From contig CM045763.1 of the NCBI GenBank assembly GCA_025200525.1, forward strand, positions 66,847,018-66,911,017: a DNA stretch of 64,000 nt, written 5' to 3'. The DNA comes from Camellia lanceoleosa. Taxonomy: Eukaryota > Streptophyta > Magnoliopsida > Ericales > Theaceae. Below, piece after piece: positions 22,489 through 33,421 of the stretch. A program made the translations under genes and the position numbers. The notes under the pieces were generated by a model, which did no database searches, had not been told where the DNA came from, and saw nothing but the letters and a program-made list of their open reading frames with translations. Within the stretch, counting starts at the first letter, position 1. Every line of letters starts with the position of its first letter.

Positions 22489-23934
22489 AATCTCAAAGAG
22501 GCTCTCTCATCCCCTACTAGTAAAGAATGGAGTGCCGCAATGGATGAAGAAATAGAGTTTATGAAGAAAAATCGTGTCTGGGACGTAGTTGATTTGCCGC
22601 CAAGGCGCAAGACTATTGGGAACAAATGGGTTATCAAAATCAAGCGTAAGGCGGATGGTTCCATAGAAAGGTATAAGGCTCGCCTAGTGGCAAAATGTTA
22701 CACCCAATTAGAAGGTGTGGACTATGAGGAAACCTTTTCACTAGTTGTGAGATTTTCCTCTATTCGCCTAATTTTGGCCATAGTAGCTCAGTTAGACTTA
22801 GAGCTATATCAGATGGACGTTAAGACTGCATTTCTCAATGGAGAATTGGATGAAGAGATCTATATGGATCAACTAGAAGGCTTTGTCATAGTAGGTCAGT
22901 AGCGCAAAGTTTGCAAGCTTCAACGATCTATTTATGGCTTAAAGCAATCATCCAGACAATGGAATATGATATTTCATCGAGCCGTTATTTCTAATGGGTT
23001 TACGATGTTCGATGAAGATCACCGTGTATACGTTAAGCGGTTTAAGGACATTTTTCTGATATTGTCATTATATGTGGATGACATATTATTGGCTGGAAAT
23101 GACAAGAAGATGATTGTCGCCACTAAAAAGTGGTTATTCTCTACATTTGAGATGAAAGATACGGGTGAAGCAAGCTATGTGCTCGGTGTTAAGATCTTTA
23201 GGGATCGCTCTAGAAGACTTCTCGATTTGTCTTAAAAGACTTACATTAAGAATATCTTAGAGCAATTCTAGATGCAGAGTTGCAAACCCATTGACACTCA
23301 TGTTGCAAGAGGCGAGTGCCTAAGCCTTGATATAGGTTATAAGACTTCAGAAGAGAAAGAAAAGATGGCCTGTGTACCCTACGCGAATGCTGTTGGGAGC
23401 TTCATGTATGCTATGATATGTACACGCCCTGACATTTGTTATCCAGTCGAATTGGTGAGTCATTACCAATCTAACCCAAGACCAACTCATTGGAAAGTAG
23501 TTAAGAGGATATTACGATATCTTAGAGGGACTGCAGACTACACACTTTGCTGCCAAAGTTCAGATCTATGTCTAGTTGGCTATTATGATGCTAACTTGAG
23601 AAGAGACTTAGATGAGTGTAAGTCCACTTCAGGATATGCTTTCGTGCTTAGCTATGGTGCTATTTCTTGGAGCGGTAAGAAGCAATCCTGTATCATCTTA
23701 TCGACTATGGAGACTGAGTTTGTGGCTTGTTCATTTATTGTTCAGGAAGTCGTTTGGTTGAGGAGATTCCTTAAGCATTTGGATATTGTCACACACATTT
23801 CAGACCCTATGACTATCCATTGTAACAGCATGGCTGTACTTGCTTACACTAAGGATCCTAAGTACGACGGGAGAACTAAACACATTGATATGAGGTTCAA
23901 CTTTATTAGAACATTGTGGAGCAGAAAGAAGTGA
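22489..23934 (+). pseudogene. copia pol, reverse transcriptase and RNase H part
   Basis: Frame 1 continues pol after the nested insertion: the RT start (EWSAAMDEEIEFM), KIKRKADGSIERYKARLVAK, MDVKTAFLNGELDEEIYM, and the catalytic YVDDILLAGND near 23071. RNase H follows (YANAVGSFMYAMICTRPDIC, DECKSTSGYAFVL, SWSGKKQSCIILSTMETEFVA). In-frame stops lie at about 22900, 23233 and 23269 with no frameshift. Key RT aspartates are intact, so decay is by nonsense codons rather than by scrambling. Confidence 0.93.
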
Positions 23935-25203
23935 TCCTGGAGCACATCCCTACAAGTCGTATGGTTGTGGACCCTTTAACTAAGCCCATTGCTAGAGATG
24001 TTTATCTTACTCATGTTAGGACTTTAGGACTACGTAGGTGGTGATATATGTGTATTCAGTTGAACTCTTATTTTTTTTATTTTTTTTGGGATATTTATGC
24101 CATTAGTATTCATATTTGTTTCTATTACACATTTATGTTTAGTACATTTTGTAATGGTTTGTGAATTAGCACACACAGAATAAATAAATTTGATGTTGGC
24201 AGGCAAGATTGGCTCACTTACACGAGCAATCGCCCTTTAGTGCTAGGTAGCGAGCAAGGATGAGACTAGTGGCTTAATGTATTTGGAGCCAAGAGAGAGG
24301 CTAAAATTATCCACTAGCTATGTCGCCTTGGTTGGAGCCAATATGAGGTCTTGTTAAAGATCGACCATGGATATGAGAGTAACCAGTACCCACTTTTCTA
24401 TGATGTGCCTGTTATGGATAGCCAGATGTGAGATCTCATTTAATGCCTAGGAGGCAAGCAAATAGAAAATTCGAGTTAGACACTAGGAAGCGACTTGTGC
24501 GCTTAAGAGCGACTAGACTAAGATTTGTCTAGTGTGTGAGTTTAACATCACTCTTTGGAAGAGTTACTCCACTATAGCATGCATTTGTACTGCATATGCT
24601 TACTGACTCATTAGCGAGGTGAAAGAATGGATCCTTACTTCCTCACTGTGTGAGTCCTAAAAGTCATTTTTTTCAATGACTTCATTTTATGCCTTTTGTG
24701 ACCTTTAACTATGTCATAAGATAAGGAGTTGATGTGCAGCTACTTTGGTATGTTGCTTGCGGTTATGTATGATTCGGCTTTAAGGGACATTACTAGGAAA
24801 GCGGTCAATTCCGAGTAAAATGATATGAGGGTGAAGGGAAGATCATCTAGTTTTACATCTCTACTTTATATTCACTGTCGACAACTCATATCGTTTTGTA
24901 TGGGATGTTGATTGAGTGTAAATACAATACGGGACCTGAGAGGGTCAAACATGCTCTTTGAGAGATTAGAGATATTTTGGACCGATGTAACTAGATGGGT
25001 CTAGGTACATGAGACACTATTTCTATTCTTTTTGGGTTGATGTCTTTATGTTGGCTCATATTAAGTTTTTAGTATAGAGCTTCCACATGCAGGTGTTCTC
25101 AGTGGTCGCACGGTTTATTGGCTAGTATGAGAGTGTTAAATATTTGGGGGAGATAGAGATAGAGATGTGGCAGTCTTATGCCAACTCATGTGGGAGTGGG
25201 AGA
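23935..25203 (+). other. long 3' non-coding region and polypurine tract of the copia element
   Basis: About 1.2 kb separates the end of RNase H from the 3' LTR. It has no ORF above about 60 codons and no env-like or other protein signature on either strand. GGGAGTGGGAGA immediately before 25204 is the polypurine tract. Confidence 0.75.
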
Positions 25204-25688
25204 TGTTGGAAATTGGCCCGGGTATTGGACCTGGATTTGAGCGCCCATGTGGCATGACCCCCATGACCCATATCAGATCATCTAAATAATTTGAATTTAA
25301 ATTTAAATTATTTTCTATCTAGATAACCCACTATCTATTATCTATATCTATCATATCTTATCAAGAGATATGGATTGATAGACAGAATCAATCTACATAT
25401 TAGATGTGTTATATATGGGATGTAGGATGATTAGAATCACGAATGATTTGTTTTTTCCATACTTTCTCTCTAACTCTCTCTCTAACTCTCTTCTATCTGT
25501 AAAACGATCAAGCCTTTGCACTATGATTAGTGTAGGTGATACTCATACTGTAGTATCACTCCATTGTTAGGTGTTCATAGTTCGTGGTTATCAAGCACGT
25601 GATTTACCTACAAGGTTTTTCATTTTGAATTCTTTTACATAAGATATGGTTTGAATCCTTTTACCAGCTGCGTTATCCATATCTCACA
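25204..25688 (+). repeat. 3' LTR of the copia element (485 bp)
   Basis: It matches 6026-6496, with scattered substitutions and a small length difference in the CT-rich segment. It ends ATCTCACA and is followed by the CCAAT duplication at 25689-25693. Confidence 0.95.
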
Positions 25689-25693
25689 CCAAT

Positions 25694-26037
25694 TGTCAAT
25701 TAGCATGTAATATGACGTCACAAACTATTAAAAGTAAATAAAAAAAAAAAATAGTGATATACGAACATAAAATCAATACCCCCAAAAAATAAATATTAAC
25801 AATGATTTGGTTGGATTTTGATCTATCACTTTATAATAAATTGTCTATTGACATGTTTTTTATAAAACAAATGAGACTATCACATCATTTTAGGGTAAAA
25901 TTTTGAATAAAAATTATAGTGAGATAATATTTTCCAACAAAAAAATGGATATAAGTAAAATAAATAAATAATGATCAGAGTAAAGGGACAAATGATATAT
26001 AAAATATGAAATGTAAAAACAAAAAATGGTCAGAAGC

Positions 26038-26068
<31 letters not shown>

Positions 26069-26556
26069 GAGGTTGTACTTAAAGGATGAAAGAGTCTGTA
26101 AAGAATGCAAGAAATTAAATTTTAATTAACCTTCAATTGTTTCATAAAGGTAGAGAAAACATAATGAATTACATCATTGTATGAATGTAATATTTATAGG
26201 ATGAGGAAGACGCGAATGACTTGGAAAAGATGTAATGTATGACGGCTAGGGTTTTGAGATATGAGAAAGACTTGGTTAGATAAAGACTGCATCAAAAAGA
26301 TCTTCTTCATCTTTTATTTTCTAAATAAAAAATATGAATTTTTTTAAAAAAATTGTTTTTTAACTTAAAAATTATTAAATTTCATTTGGGAATAGACTAT
26401 TTTAGTATCTTTTTGATTTTTTTGTTAAAATATGAGGTAAAAAAATTAGTTTGTTTAGAATAACTTTTTTATTTTTTACGAAAAGATGTGCAAAAGTATA
26501 GAGAAAAAGAAATTTTTAACTTTTTGATAAAGGTTGTTGGTTTTTTAGTTTTTTTA
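25694..26556. other. AT-rich intergenic stretch with a poly-A run
   Basis: It contains a run of about 25 A followed by GAGAGAG around 26038-26070. No gene or recognisable element is seen. Confidence 0.5.
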
Positions 26557-26821
26557 GTCTTCATTTGGCATTAGATTTTTTATTTGGTTTTTTTGTGTCA
26601 GGATTTTTTTAGCCTAGTTTTTTTGGTCTCGTTTGGTTTGATTTTTTTGACTTTTATAAAAGAAAAAGTATAATGATTATGGTTTAGATATGATATTTTG
26701 TCTTATTGACTTATGTAGTTAATTTTGTCTTTTTGTGTTTTTTTAGCCAAAAATCAAATGCCAAACGAAACTTAGTGACTTTTGACTTTTAGGTTAAAAT
26801 AGTGAGTTGCCAAACGAGGCC
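26557..26821. mobile_element. MITE-like element with GTTTGG-type inverted ends
   Basis: Left end TCTTCATTTGGCATTAGA; right end GAGTTGCCAAACGAGGCC. The interior is rich in TTTTTTGACTTTT. An extra internal end (GCCAAACGAAACTTAG near 26759) suggests two related copies. The ends belong with the MITEs near 37793, 54484 and 60226. Confidence 0.55.
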
Positions 26822-29485
26822 TAAGTGGGAAAGAGCCAAATCAGTTTATTTAATTTATTTATAGGAAACAATTTAATTATAGGAAACAACCAAATCAGCT
26901 TTTCAAATTAATTATAAGGAAAAAAGAATCAATTAAATAAAACAATTTAAACAAATTAGAATTAATTTTTGTCTAATTTATTTTAATGAACGAAAGATTT
27001 TAGGTAGAGATTTTAGAATATGGACAAATAAATTAGAAAGTCAACAAACCATGTTTTTATATTTGATTTTAGGGGAGAAAAAAAAAAGATGATCTTTTAG
27101 GCAATGATCTTAGGAGATTGGTTTGAAGATTATTTATTTATTTATTTATTTTAATTCAAAAATTATGTCAAACATATGAATAGTTTATTATTTTTTTAAA
27201 TTGAAAAAAATGAGAAATTGAAGTTGCGCATCCGGAGCTCTTACATCCCTTCCCATTATAAATTCATTTTTTCTTTAATATATAGTATAGATGGATGAAG
27301 TGAATAAAAAATTAATATATTTGAGATTTTTTTTTGAGAAATTAAAATTAAGTGGATTTTTTAAAAACAATTACATAATCATGAAATTTTTTATTATTTT
27401 AATTATAAATATTTATAAAGTTTACAAGTATAATTTTTTGTAAATACCACTCACTTATATGATATTTCAACTTTTTTCCGCTAAAGAGATAATTATGAAA
27501 AAAAAAGTGAACAATTGATATTTATAATCTTTTATTTGGAGTTGAATTTTTGACTTTTGTGATTTTTTTATTTATTATTATTTTTTTTTAGAAAAAAAAC
27601 TAAAGAAAATCTATTCTATTATATAAAGGAAGACGTGCGATGGTGTTGACACTTTTTGTGTTATATATTTTGGGTTTTTTCAAATGGCGAATTATACTTA
27701 GTAGTCCTAAGTTTGGGACTTGTATCATTTTAGTCTCTGATTTTTTAATTGTGATATATTTAATTTTAAATTTTTTAATCTCATTCTAAATAAGGACAAT
27801 TGAAAACATTGTTGTTCCATTTAAAGGGCAAAGGCGTCATACAACTTATTTTGTGTTGGTTAACTTATATATAGTTTGAAACATAATAGCATTTTTTTAA
27901 TGAATAATGTTGAAACTTTTTTATTATAAAAGTTTTGTTTGGTTCGGTTTTCAAAACCTATTTTCAAAATTTTTTTTAAGAAATTAAAAATTAAATTGGT
28001 GAAAAAATTAAAAATACATCATTTTTATATAATTTTATCTTTTGGAATGGTAGAAATAATTTTTTAATATTTATTTTCATTAAATTCATCTTTATTTTTT
28101 CAAAAGTCAAACATGACAATAACTTTGATGTAATTATTCAACCAATCCATTAAATCAAAATATCCAAAGTTAAAAATATTTCATATATTAAACATATTGA
28201 TTATACATTAAAAGCCTAATAATCATCTATTATATGATAACCATTAAAAAATATCTGTTAACAATGAATATAACCATCTACTACATGATAATCATCCAAA
28301 AATATCAACAAAAATAACCTCTCATTATATGATCATCACCCAAACACATACTAAAAGTTAATTTGATAAAAAAGTAAAAAAATAAAAAAATATATATATT
28401 ATTTTTATTAACTTTATCTTTGGTGAGTATAATAATTTTTCAAAATTTAAAAATAATTTTTTCACATTTATTTTTGTCAAACTAATTTATATTTGATCAA
28501 ATTAACAACTTTGCCATTGAAATAGAGTAATAATATATTCAATTGTCTTAATTTGGAATGCGATTCAAAATTAATAGTCAAATGTATTACAATTGCAAAT
28601 TTAAGAACCAAAGTAACACAAATCCTAAATTACAGAGATCATCAGTGTAATTCGCCATTTTCCAAAAATACCCTTATATTTCAAGCTTTTGTAAAAATTA
28701 ATTTAAAGAGGGAGGCAAGACTCAAATCCATAATCATAGATTCAACAAAGTAAACTCTGAATACTTTAGCAACACACGCTATATGGTTATATTACTTTGC
28801 CATTATTCTTATAATATATATATATTTTTCAAAAAAAATTATATACATATGTGGGGTCCACTTTTTTTATAAAATGATTGACCAAACGCCTCACATGGGT
28901 GTGGGGTCCACTTTTTTGTAAGCCCCACACCCATATAAGAAGTTTAGTCATTCATTTAGTAAAAAATTTGAGACCTATAGTATTTTTCTATATATATATA
29001 TATATTCACGCTCCAAACGGCGTTTGGTCGAATTTATTTTCTAATTTTTCAAAAGATTATCTCAGTAGATGGCAACCATCATTTCATGCCTTAAGGCTCC
29101 ATTTCATTAGAAAAAAAGAAAAAAGAAATGATGGAAAGTGAAATTGGTAGTAAATAAAGTAAAAGAAAATAAAATATTATTTTTTTGTATAATTTGATTA
29201 GGATGAAAATTAGGTAAGAAAATAGGAATTCTAATTAGAAGTAACTACTTTTTTAACAAATTTAAATATATTCTTTTATTTTCTTGTATTTTTTTTTTTT
29301 GGGTAAGAAACTAGAAGCTTAGTTTTCATGCTATTATGAGTCGTACAAGAAAATTAATTTTCTTATATTACTTTCATGTTAACAACTTTAGAAAAAAATT
29401 ATTACTTTTCCATTTCCTTCACTTTCCATCATTTTTATTCTAACCAAATTAAACCTAAGAGTTAAGTTTTCTATCCCTCATACAT
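26822..29485. other. AT-rich intergenic stretch, no gene seen
   Basis: Long A/T runs throughout. Near 28851-28930 GTGGGGTCCACTTTTTT occurs twice in direct orientation around CACATGGGTGTGGGG and CCCCACACCCATATA, so it can fold and may be part of an old fold-back element. The small ORFs at 28553 and 28878 show no recognisable motif. Confidence 0.5.
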
Positions 29486-29928
29486 AGGGTTGCAAATAAA
29501 CCGAACTGTTCATGAACAAATTCGACTCGTTAAGGGCTCGGCTCAGTTCGTTTAGTAAATGAACCAAGCTCGAGCTTGCATTAGCTCTGCTCGTCAAGCT
29601 CGGCTCGTTTATCTTTATTTAAATTATATAATAAATATATTATTTATATATTAAATAATAATATAAATACATTATTTATATATTAAATAATAGAAATAAT
29701 AATTTTTATTTAAATATTTTTATATAGACAATATAAATAATATTTTAAAAAAATTATCGAGCCGAGCAGAGTCGAGCTCGAGCTTCATTAATATTAACGA
29801 GTCGAGCCAAACTTGAGCCCAGTTTCTTATCGAGTTGAGCTCGAGCTCAATAAACGAGCTCAATAAGTAAACGAGCCGAGCTTGAGCTCAGCAAAGCTCG
29901 ACTCGGCTCAGTTTATTTGCAGCCGTAT
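29486..29928. mobile_element. hAT-like MITE with TCATACAT target duplication
   Basis: The ends are inverted (AGGGTTGCAAATAAAC on the left, GTTTATTTGCAGCCGTAT on the right). The 8-bp sequence TCATACAT flanks both sides (29478-29485 and 29929-29936). The interior is packed with CGAGCT/AGCTCG words in both orientations around an AT-rich centre, so it can form a long hairpin. The neighbouring tandem copy at about 30125-30165 carries the same flanking sequence without the insert. An 8-bp duplication fits hAT. Confidence 0.85.
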
Positions 29929-29936
29929 TCATACAT

Positions 29937-30310
29937 GGTAACCCTCATTTCGTGCCTTAATGATGTTGGATAAAATTGAAAAATTAAAATTAAAATTGAA
30001 AATTGAATATTAAATTTTTTAAGTTAAAAAATTATTTGATAAAAATTTAAGTAATTAATTAAAATAAATTAGTTAATATGTATAAGATCATTTCATGCCT
30101 TAAGAGTTAAGTTTTCCTATCCATCATACATGGTAACTTAACCCTCATTTCGTGCCTTAATTAATGATGTTGGATAAAATTGAAAAATTAAAAAATTAAA
30201 AGTTAAAAATTAAATTAGAAATTGAATATTAAATTTTTTAAGTTAAAAAGTTATTTGATAAAAATTTAAGTGATTAATTCAAATAAATTATTTAATATGT
30301 ATAAGATTAA
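29937..30310. repeat. local tandem duplication flanking the hAT-like MITE
   Basis: The block containing ACATGGTAAC, CCCTCATTTCGTGCCTTAA, GATGTTGGATAAAATTG and ATATGTATAAGAT occurs twice (from 29934 and again from about 30125). The phrase AAGAGTTAAGTTTT before each copy shows that the duplicated block includes the MITE target. Confidence 0.8.
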
Positions 30311-30349
30311 ATTTAAAAATTATTTTTAAATTGCATATTTTAATTTTTA

Positions 30350-30660
30350 TATTATAATGGTGATGGTGGTGGTGGCACCGACAACAATTATGGCCCAATG
30401 ACAACAGTTGTGAAAGTAGATACAGTGGTGACAATGGAGGGGTAATGTAGTAAAAGCAAAAGGGAAGTGGCAATGGTTGTGTAATGATCGTGGTAATTGT
30501 GGTGGTTATGATAACGGTGACAACAGTTATGGAAGTGAATGGTTGTAGTAGTGGTGGAAATGGTATAATTCTATGACAATGATGATATTGGTGATGGAGG
30601 TTGTAGTGCTGATAGTAGCAGTAATAAGTGATTGCAATGGTTGCATAGTGGTTGGTAGCG
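30350..30660. repeat. imperfect GGT/GAT trinucleotide-rich low-complexity tract
   Basis: GTGGTGGTGG-like and GATGATGG-like words dominate. The minus-strand ORF across it is a low-complexity H/T/I/Y-rich translation and not a credible protein. A similar tract sits inside the MITE at 58006-58423. Confidence 0.65.
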
Positions 30661-30685
30661 GTACCGATAGCGGTGATAACAATAA

Positions 30686-31024
30686 TGGTGTATGTACGTA
30701 TTATACGTATTATAAATTTAATCAACATTAAATAAAAAAAAATTATTACTTAAAATTTTCTTAATTATTAATCTCCATTACATTTGAAGTACGTTATAAT
30801 AATTGTAATTATTAAATAAGTCTAATTGATATTCATTTTAACATTTTTGTTAGCATACGACAATATATGGTGTACATATACATATTATTTCAATCAACAT
30901 TAACTAAAAAAATTTTATTACTTAAAATTTTCTTAATTATTAATCTCCATTACATTTTAAGTATGTTACAATAATTGTAATTATTAAATAAGTCTAATTG
31001 ATATTCATTTTAATATTTTTGTTA
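30686..31024. repeat. tandem duplication with 172-bp period
   Basis: ATCAACATTAA, TTACTTAAAATTTTCTTAAT and ATTAAATAAGTCTAATTG recur 172 bp apart. The second copy is interrupted at 31024 by an insertion and resumes at 31704 with TTAGCATACG. Confidence 0.85.
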
Positions 31025-31703
31025 ATGTTAGGTTTTATTCTTGGCAATCCCGGTTGATAAGGATTTCTATAAGAAGTTGGTTTTCTTTCAAAACTAGGAT
31101 TACTTTTGTTTTCTTTAAGAAGTTGGTTTTCTTTCAAAACTAGGATTACTTTTGAATTTTCTATAAATAGTTGGTTTTCTCCTAAAACTATTAAATTCCT
31201 TCAGGTCTTCTTTTTGGTTCTTAAGGTTTATATCTGGGGATATTTGTTAGTTTTCTTTGATGTTTTATTGAGTATTCAACTCATGGTTTAAAGAGAATAC
31301 ATCAAAGGTTTTGTTTGTTATATACAAGAGAGAGAGAGTTGTTCTTTGGTGGATTCTGAAGAATTCGAGCCTGAAGCTTCGGTGGATTCTGGAGTGGCTC
31401 ATCGTAATGACAATTCCGAGGTGAAGACGGGGTTAGAAGAGGCACGTAGAGATTGGTTCAATTAGGCGTGGATTCGCTAGGTAATTGAGAGTGTATCTGT
31501 GTAATTCCTTTAAATCTTCTTAGTGGATTGTTTTGTGGCTGTTACCCGTGATTTTTTAATCACAGTTGGAGGTGTCCAATTGTGATTTTTTCACGTAAAA
31601 TCGTTGTGTCGATTTGTCTTTATTGTTTGATTGGGATTGTTATATTCTGCTTAAAATTGGTATATAATCACAAATCAACATTTAGGGTTTCTAGATTTTT
31701 CAA
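31025..31703. mobile_element. insertion of uncertain class (possible solo LTR) in the second tandem copy
   Basis: Its borders come from comparison with the uninterrupted first copy (TTTTGTTAGCATACG near 30845). TTA is present on both sides of the insert. Inside are TG (31026) and CA (31680) ends, a 44-bp tandem repeat (AAGAAGTTGGTTTTC and AAAACTAGGATTACTTTTG, twice), and a TATA-like CTATAAATAG near 31160, all fitting an LTR. The 3-bp duplication and 23 extra bases on the right do not. No ORF is seen. Confidence 0.45.
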
Positions 31704-32229
31704 TTAGCATACGATAATTATTGGGAGGCTGACCTTTTTTCTGATCATTTTTTATCCAATAATCTTTTATTTCTTTTTGCACTTTTATAATATTTCTTTA
31801 TTTATTTGAATCCTTAGCTTTTGTTGAAATTTGAATACCAGCAAATTCACATGTATTTTTTTTTCTTCCTTTTTTAAAACAATTCACATGTCTACTTAAC
31901 ATTAGCATAAAATCCAAAATAGCAAAGATACCATTTCTCCTGGGAAAACAAATAAATAAACAAAAGACTAAGTATATTTTGTTATTCCCCAAATCCTATT
32001 TTTATGAGAGTTCGCGCATTGGATCAGAATATTATTATTATTTGTTGGTATTATAGAAGGTAATTAAACAATTAAAAGCAATCATATGAATTTGGCTTAA
32101 ATAAATGAGTTTTCCCTTAATACCGTAGGGCCTCCTCTGATACACAATTTTTTCCAAAGAGATTAAATATAAATAAGATTATGGAAATAAATTTATACCA
32201 CAAAAATAGATGAGATAATGAGTAAATAT
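31704..32229. other. AT-rich spacer
   Basis: The remainder of the interrupted tandem copy, then AT-rich sequence up to the AATAT target duplication of the next element. The small minus-strand ORF at 31798-31992 has no recognisable motif. Confidence 0.5.
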
Positions 32230-32485
32230 TGTGCGTATCGGATTCCGCAGTAGATGAAAATAGATCGAGGCTCCACACTCGGTTGGACTATCCAAGGAAT
32301 GAGGTTCCTGCCACAAGAAGCATCGTAAGAGCTACCCGGCCGGGGTTCGCCAGATAACCTCTCCGGTGTAGGAATTAGTGATCGGAGAAGAGAGTTGAGT
32401 TTGTAAGTAAATGGGGTTCCACTTGGAACAGTTCAGTTACCTTTAATGTGAAGTTCATGTAGTATATATAAGGTTCCTTGTTAAC
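32230..32485 (-). repeat. remnant of the 3' LTR fused to pol
   Basis: It matches 35943-36185 (GGCTCCACACTCGGTTGGAC, GAATTAGTGATC, GAAGAGAGTTGAGTTTGTAA, CATGTAGTATATATA). Upstream LTR sequence is absent and pol begins immediately. The last residues of the long minus-strand RT ORF are translated LTR sequence. Confidence 0.9.
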
Positions 32486-33421
32486 TTCTCGAATTAATAC
32501 TGCGCTTACAGCATGATCTGAGACTGTTAGATATAGGTACAACTTCTTTCCTGGTTCTGGAGTGGACAAAAGAGGTGGTGCGCTGAGGTATCTCTTGAGA
32601 CTTTGCAGTGCTTCGGTACACTCGGAACTCCATTCAAATGCTGCCCTTTTCCTTAATAGCTGGAAGAAAGGATTCATTCGATCTGAAGATTTGCTGATGA
32701 ACCGATTCAGGGCGGCCGCCATGCCGGCCAGTTTCTGCAGCTCTTTAGCCTTTGTTGGTACTTCGAGATCTTGTATTGCTTTGATTTGATCCGGATTCAC
32801 TTCGATTCCTCTGTGAATGACCATGTATCCCAAGAACTTCCCTGTTCCTACCCCAAAAGCACATTTCAAGGCATTGAGACGAAGTTGATGGTTTTTCAGG
32901 ATGTCAAAAACTTCTCTCAAGTCTGTAAGATGATTTGTAGTGAGCTTGCTTTTTACGACCATATCATCTATATAAGTTTCCATGGTTTTCCCAAGTTGGT
33001 CCTTGAACATCCAAGTGATCATTCGCTGGTAGGTTGCCCCGGCGTTCTTGAGGCCGAACGGCATTACTTTGTAGCAGTAAGTTCCCCTCGGAGTGATAAA
33101 TGCTGTCTTTTCTTGATCCGGACCGAACAGTGGTATCTGGTGATATCCGCTATAAGCGTTTAGAAAGCTCATGCACTCATGCCTTGCTGTTGAGTCTACT
33201 AGTTGATCGATGTAAGGTAGCGGAAAGCTATCTTTGGGACATGCTTTGTTTAAGCAAGTGAAGTCAACGCAAACACTCCATTTTCCGTTCTTCTTTTTGA
33301 CTACGACTGTGTTGGACAACCATTGTGGGTACTGAACTTCTTTGATCGCTCCCGATGCCAAGAGTTTTTCAACTTCGGCAATTACTGCTTTAGTGTGCTC
33401 AACTGAGGATCTTCGACTTTT
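32485..33421 (-). pseudogene. gypsy reverse transcriptase, truncated before the end of RNase H
   Basis: The minus-strand frame reads [38 protein letters not shown], the RT core [15 protein letters not shown] and the catalytic [10 protein letters not shown]. Then come the connection and early RNase H region ([38 protein letters not shown]). It would copy the element RNA into DNA. The frame runs into LTR sequence after [10 protein letters not shown], so RNase H is incomplete and integrase is absent. Catalytic aspartates are present. Confidence 0.93.

Larger units (their letters stand above)
6026..25688 (+). mobile_element. Ty1/copia LTR retrotransposon with nested insertions
   Basis: LTRs at 6026-6496 and 25204-25688 both begin TGTTGGAAA and end ATCTCACA. 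The identical 5-bp direct repeat CCAAT flanks the element (6021-6025 and 25689-25693). The order primer site, gag, protease, integrase, reverse transcriptase, RNase H is that of Ty1/copia. About 12.2 kb of the 19.7 kb comes from later insertions (about 6962-13071 and 16405-22483), leaving roughly 7.5 kb of original element. The polyprotein is ruined by nonsense codons, so the element is dead. Confidence 0.95.

Noticed and set aside
23935..25203. Possible extra gene (env-like) in the long copia 3' region
   Set aside because: No ORF of useful length on either strand and no membrane or signal motif was visible.
30288..30728. Minus-strand ORF of 146 codons
   Set aside because: It is a translation of trinucleotide-rich low-complexity DNA (runs of I, T, H and Y) and not a credible protein.
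32562..33163. Plus-strand ORFs of 75 and 130 codons
   Set aside because: They are the reverse of the minus-strand gypsy reverse transcriptase, whose motifs are unmistakable.
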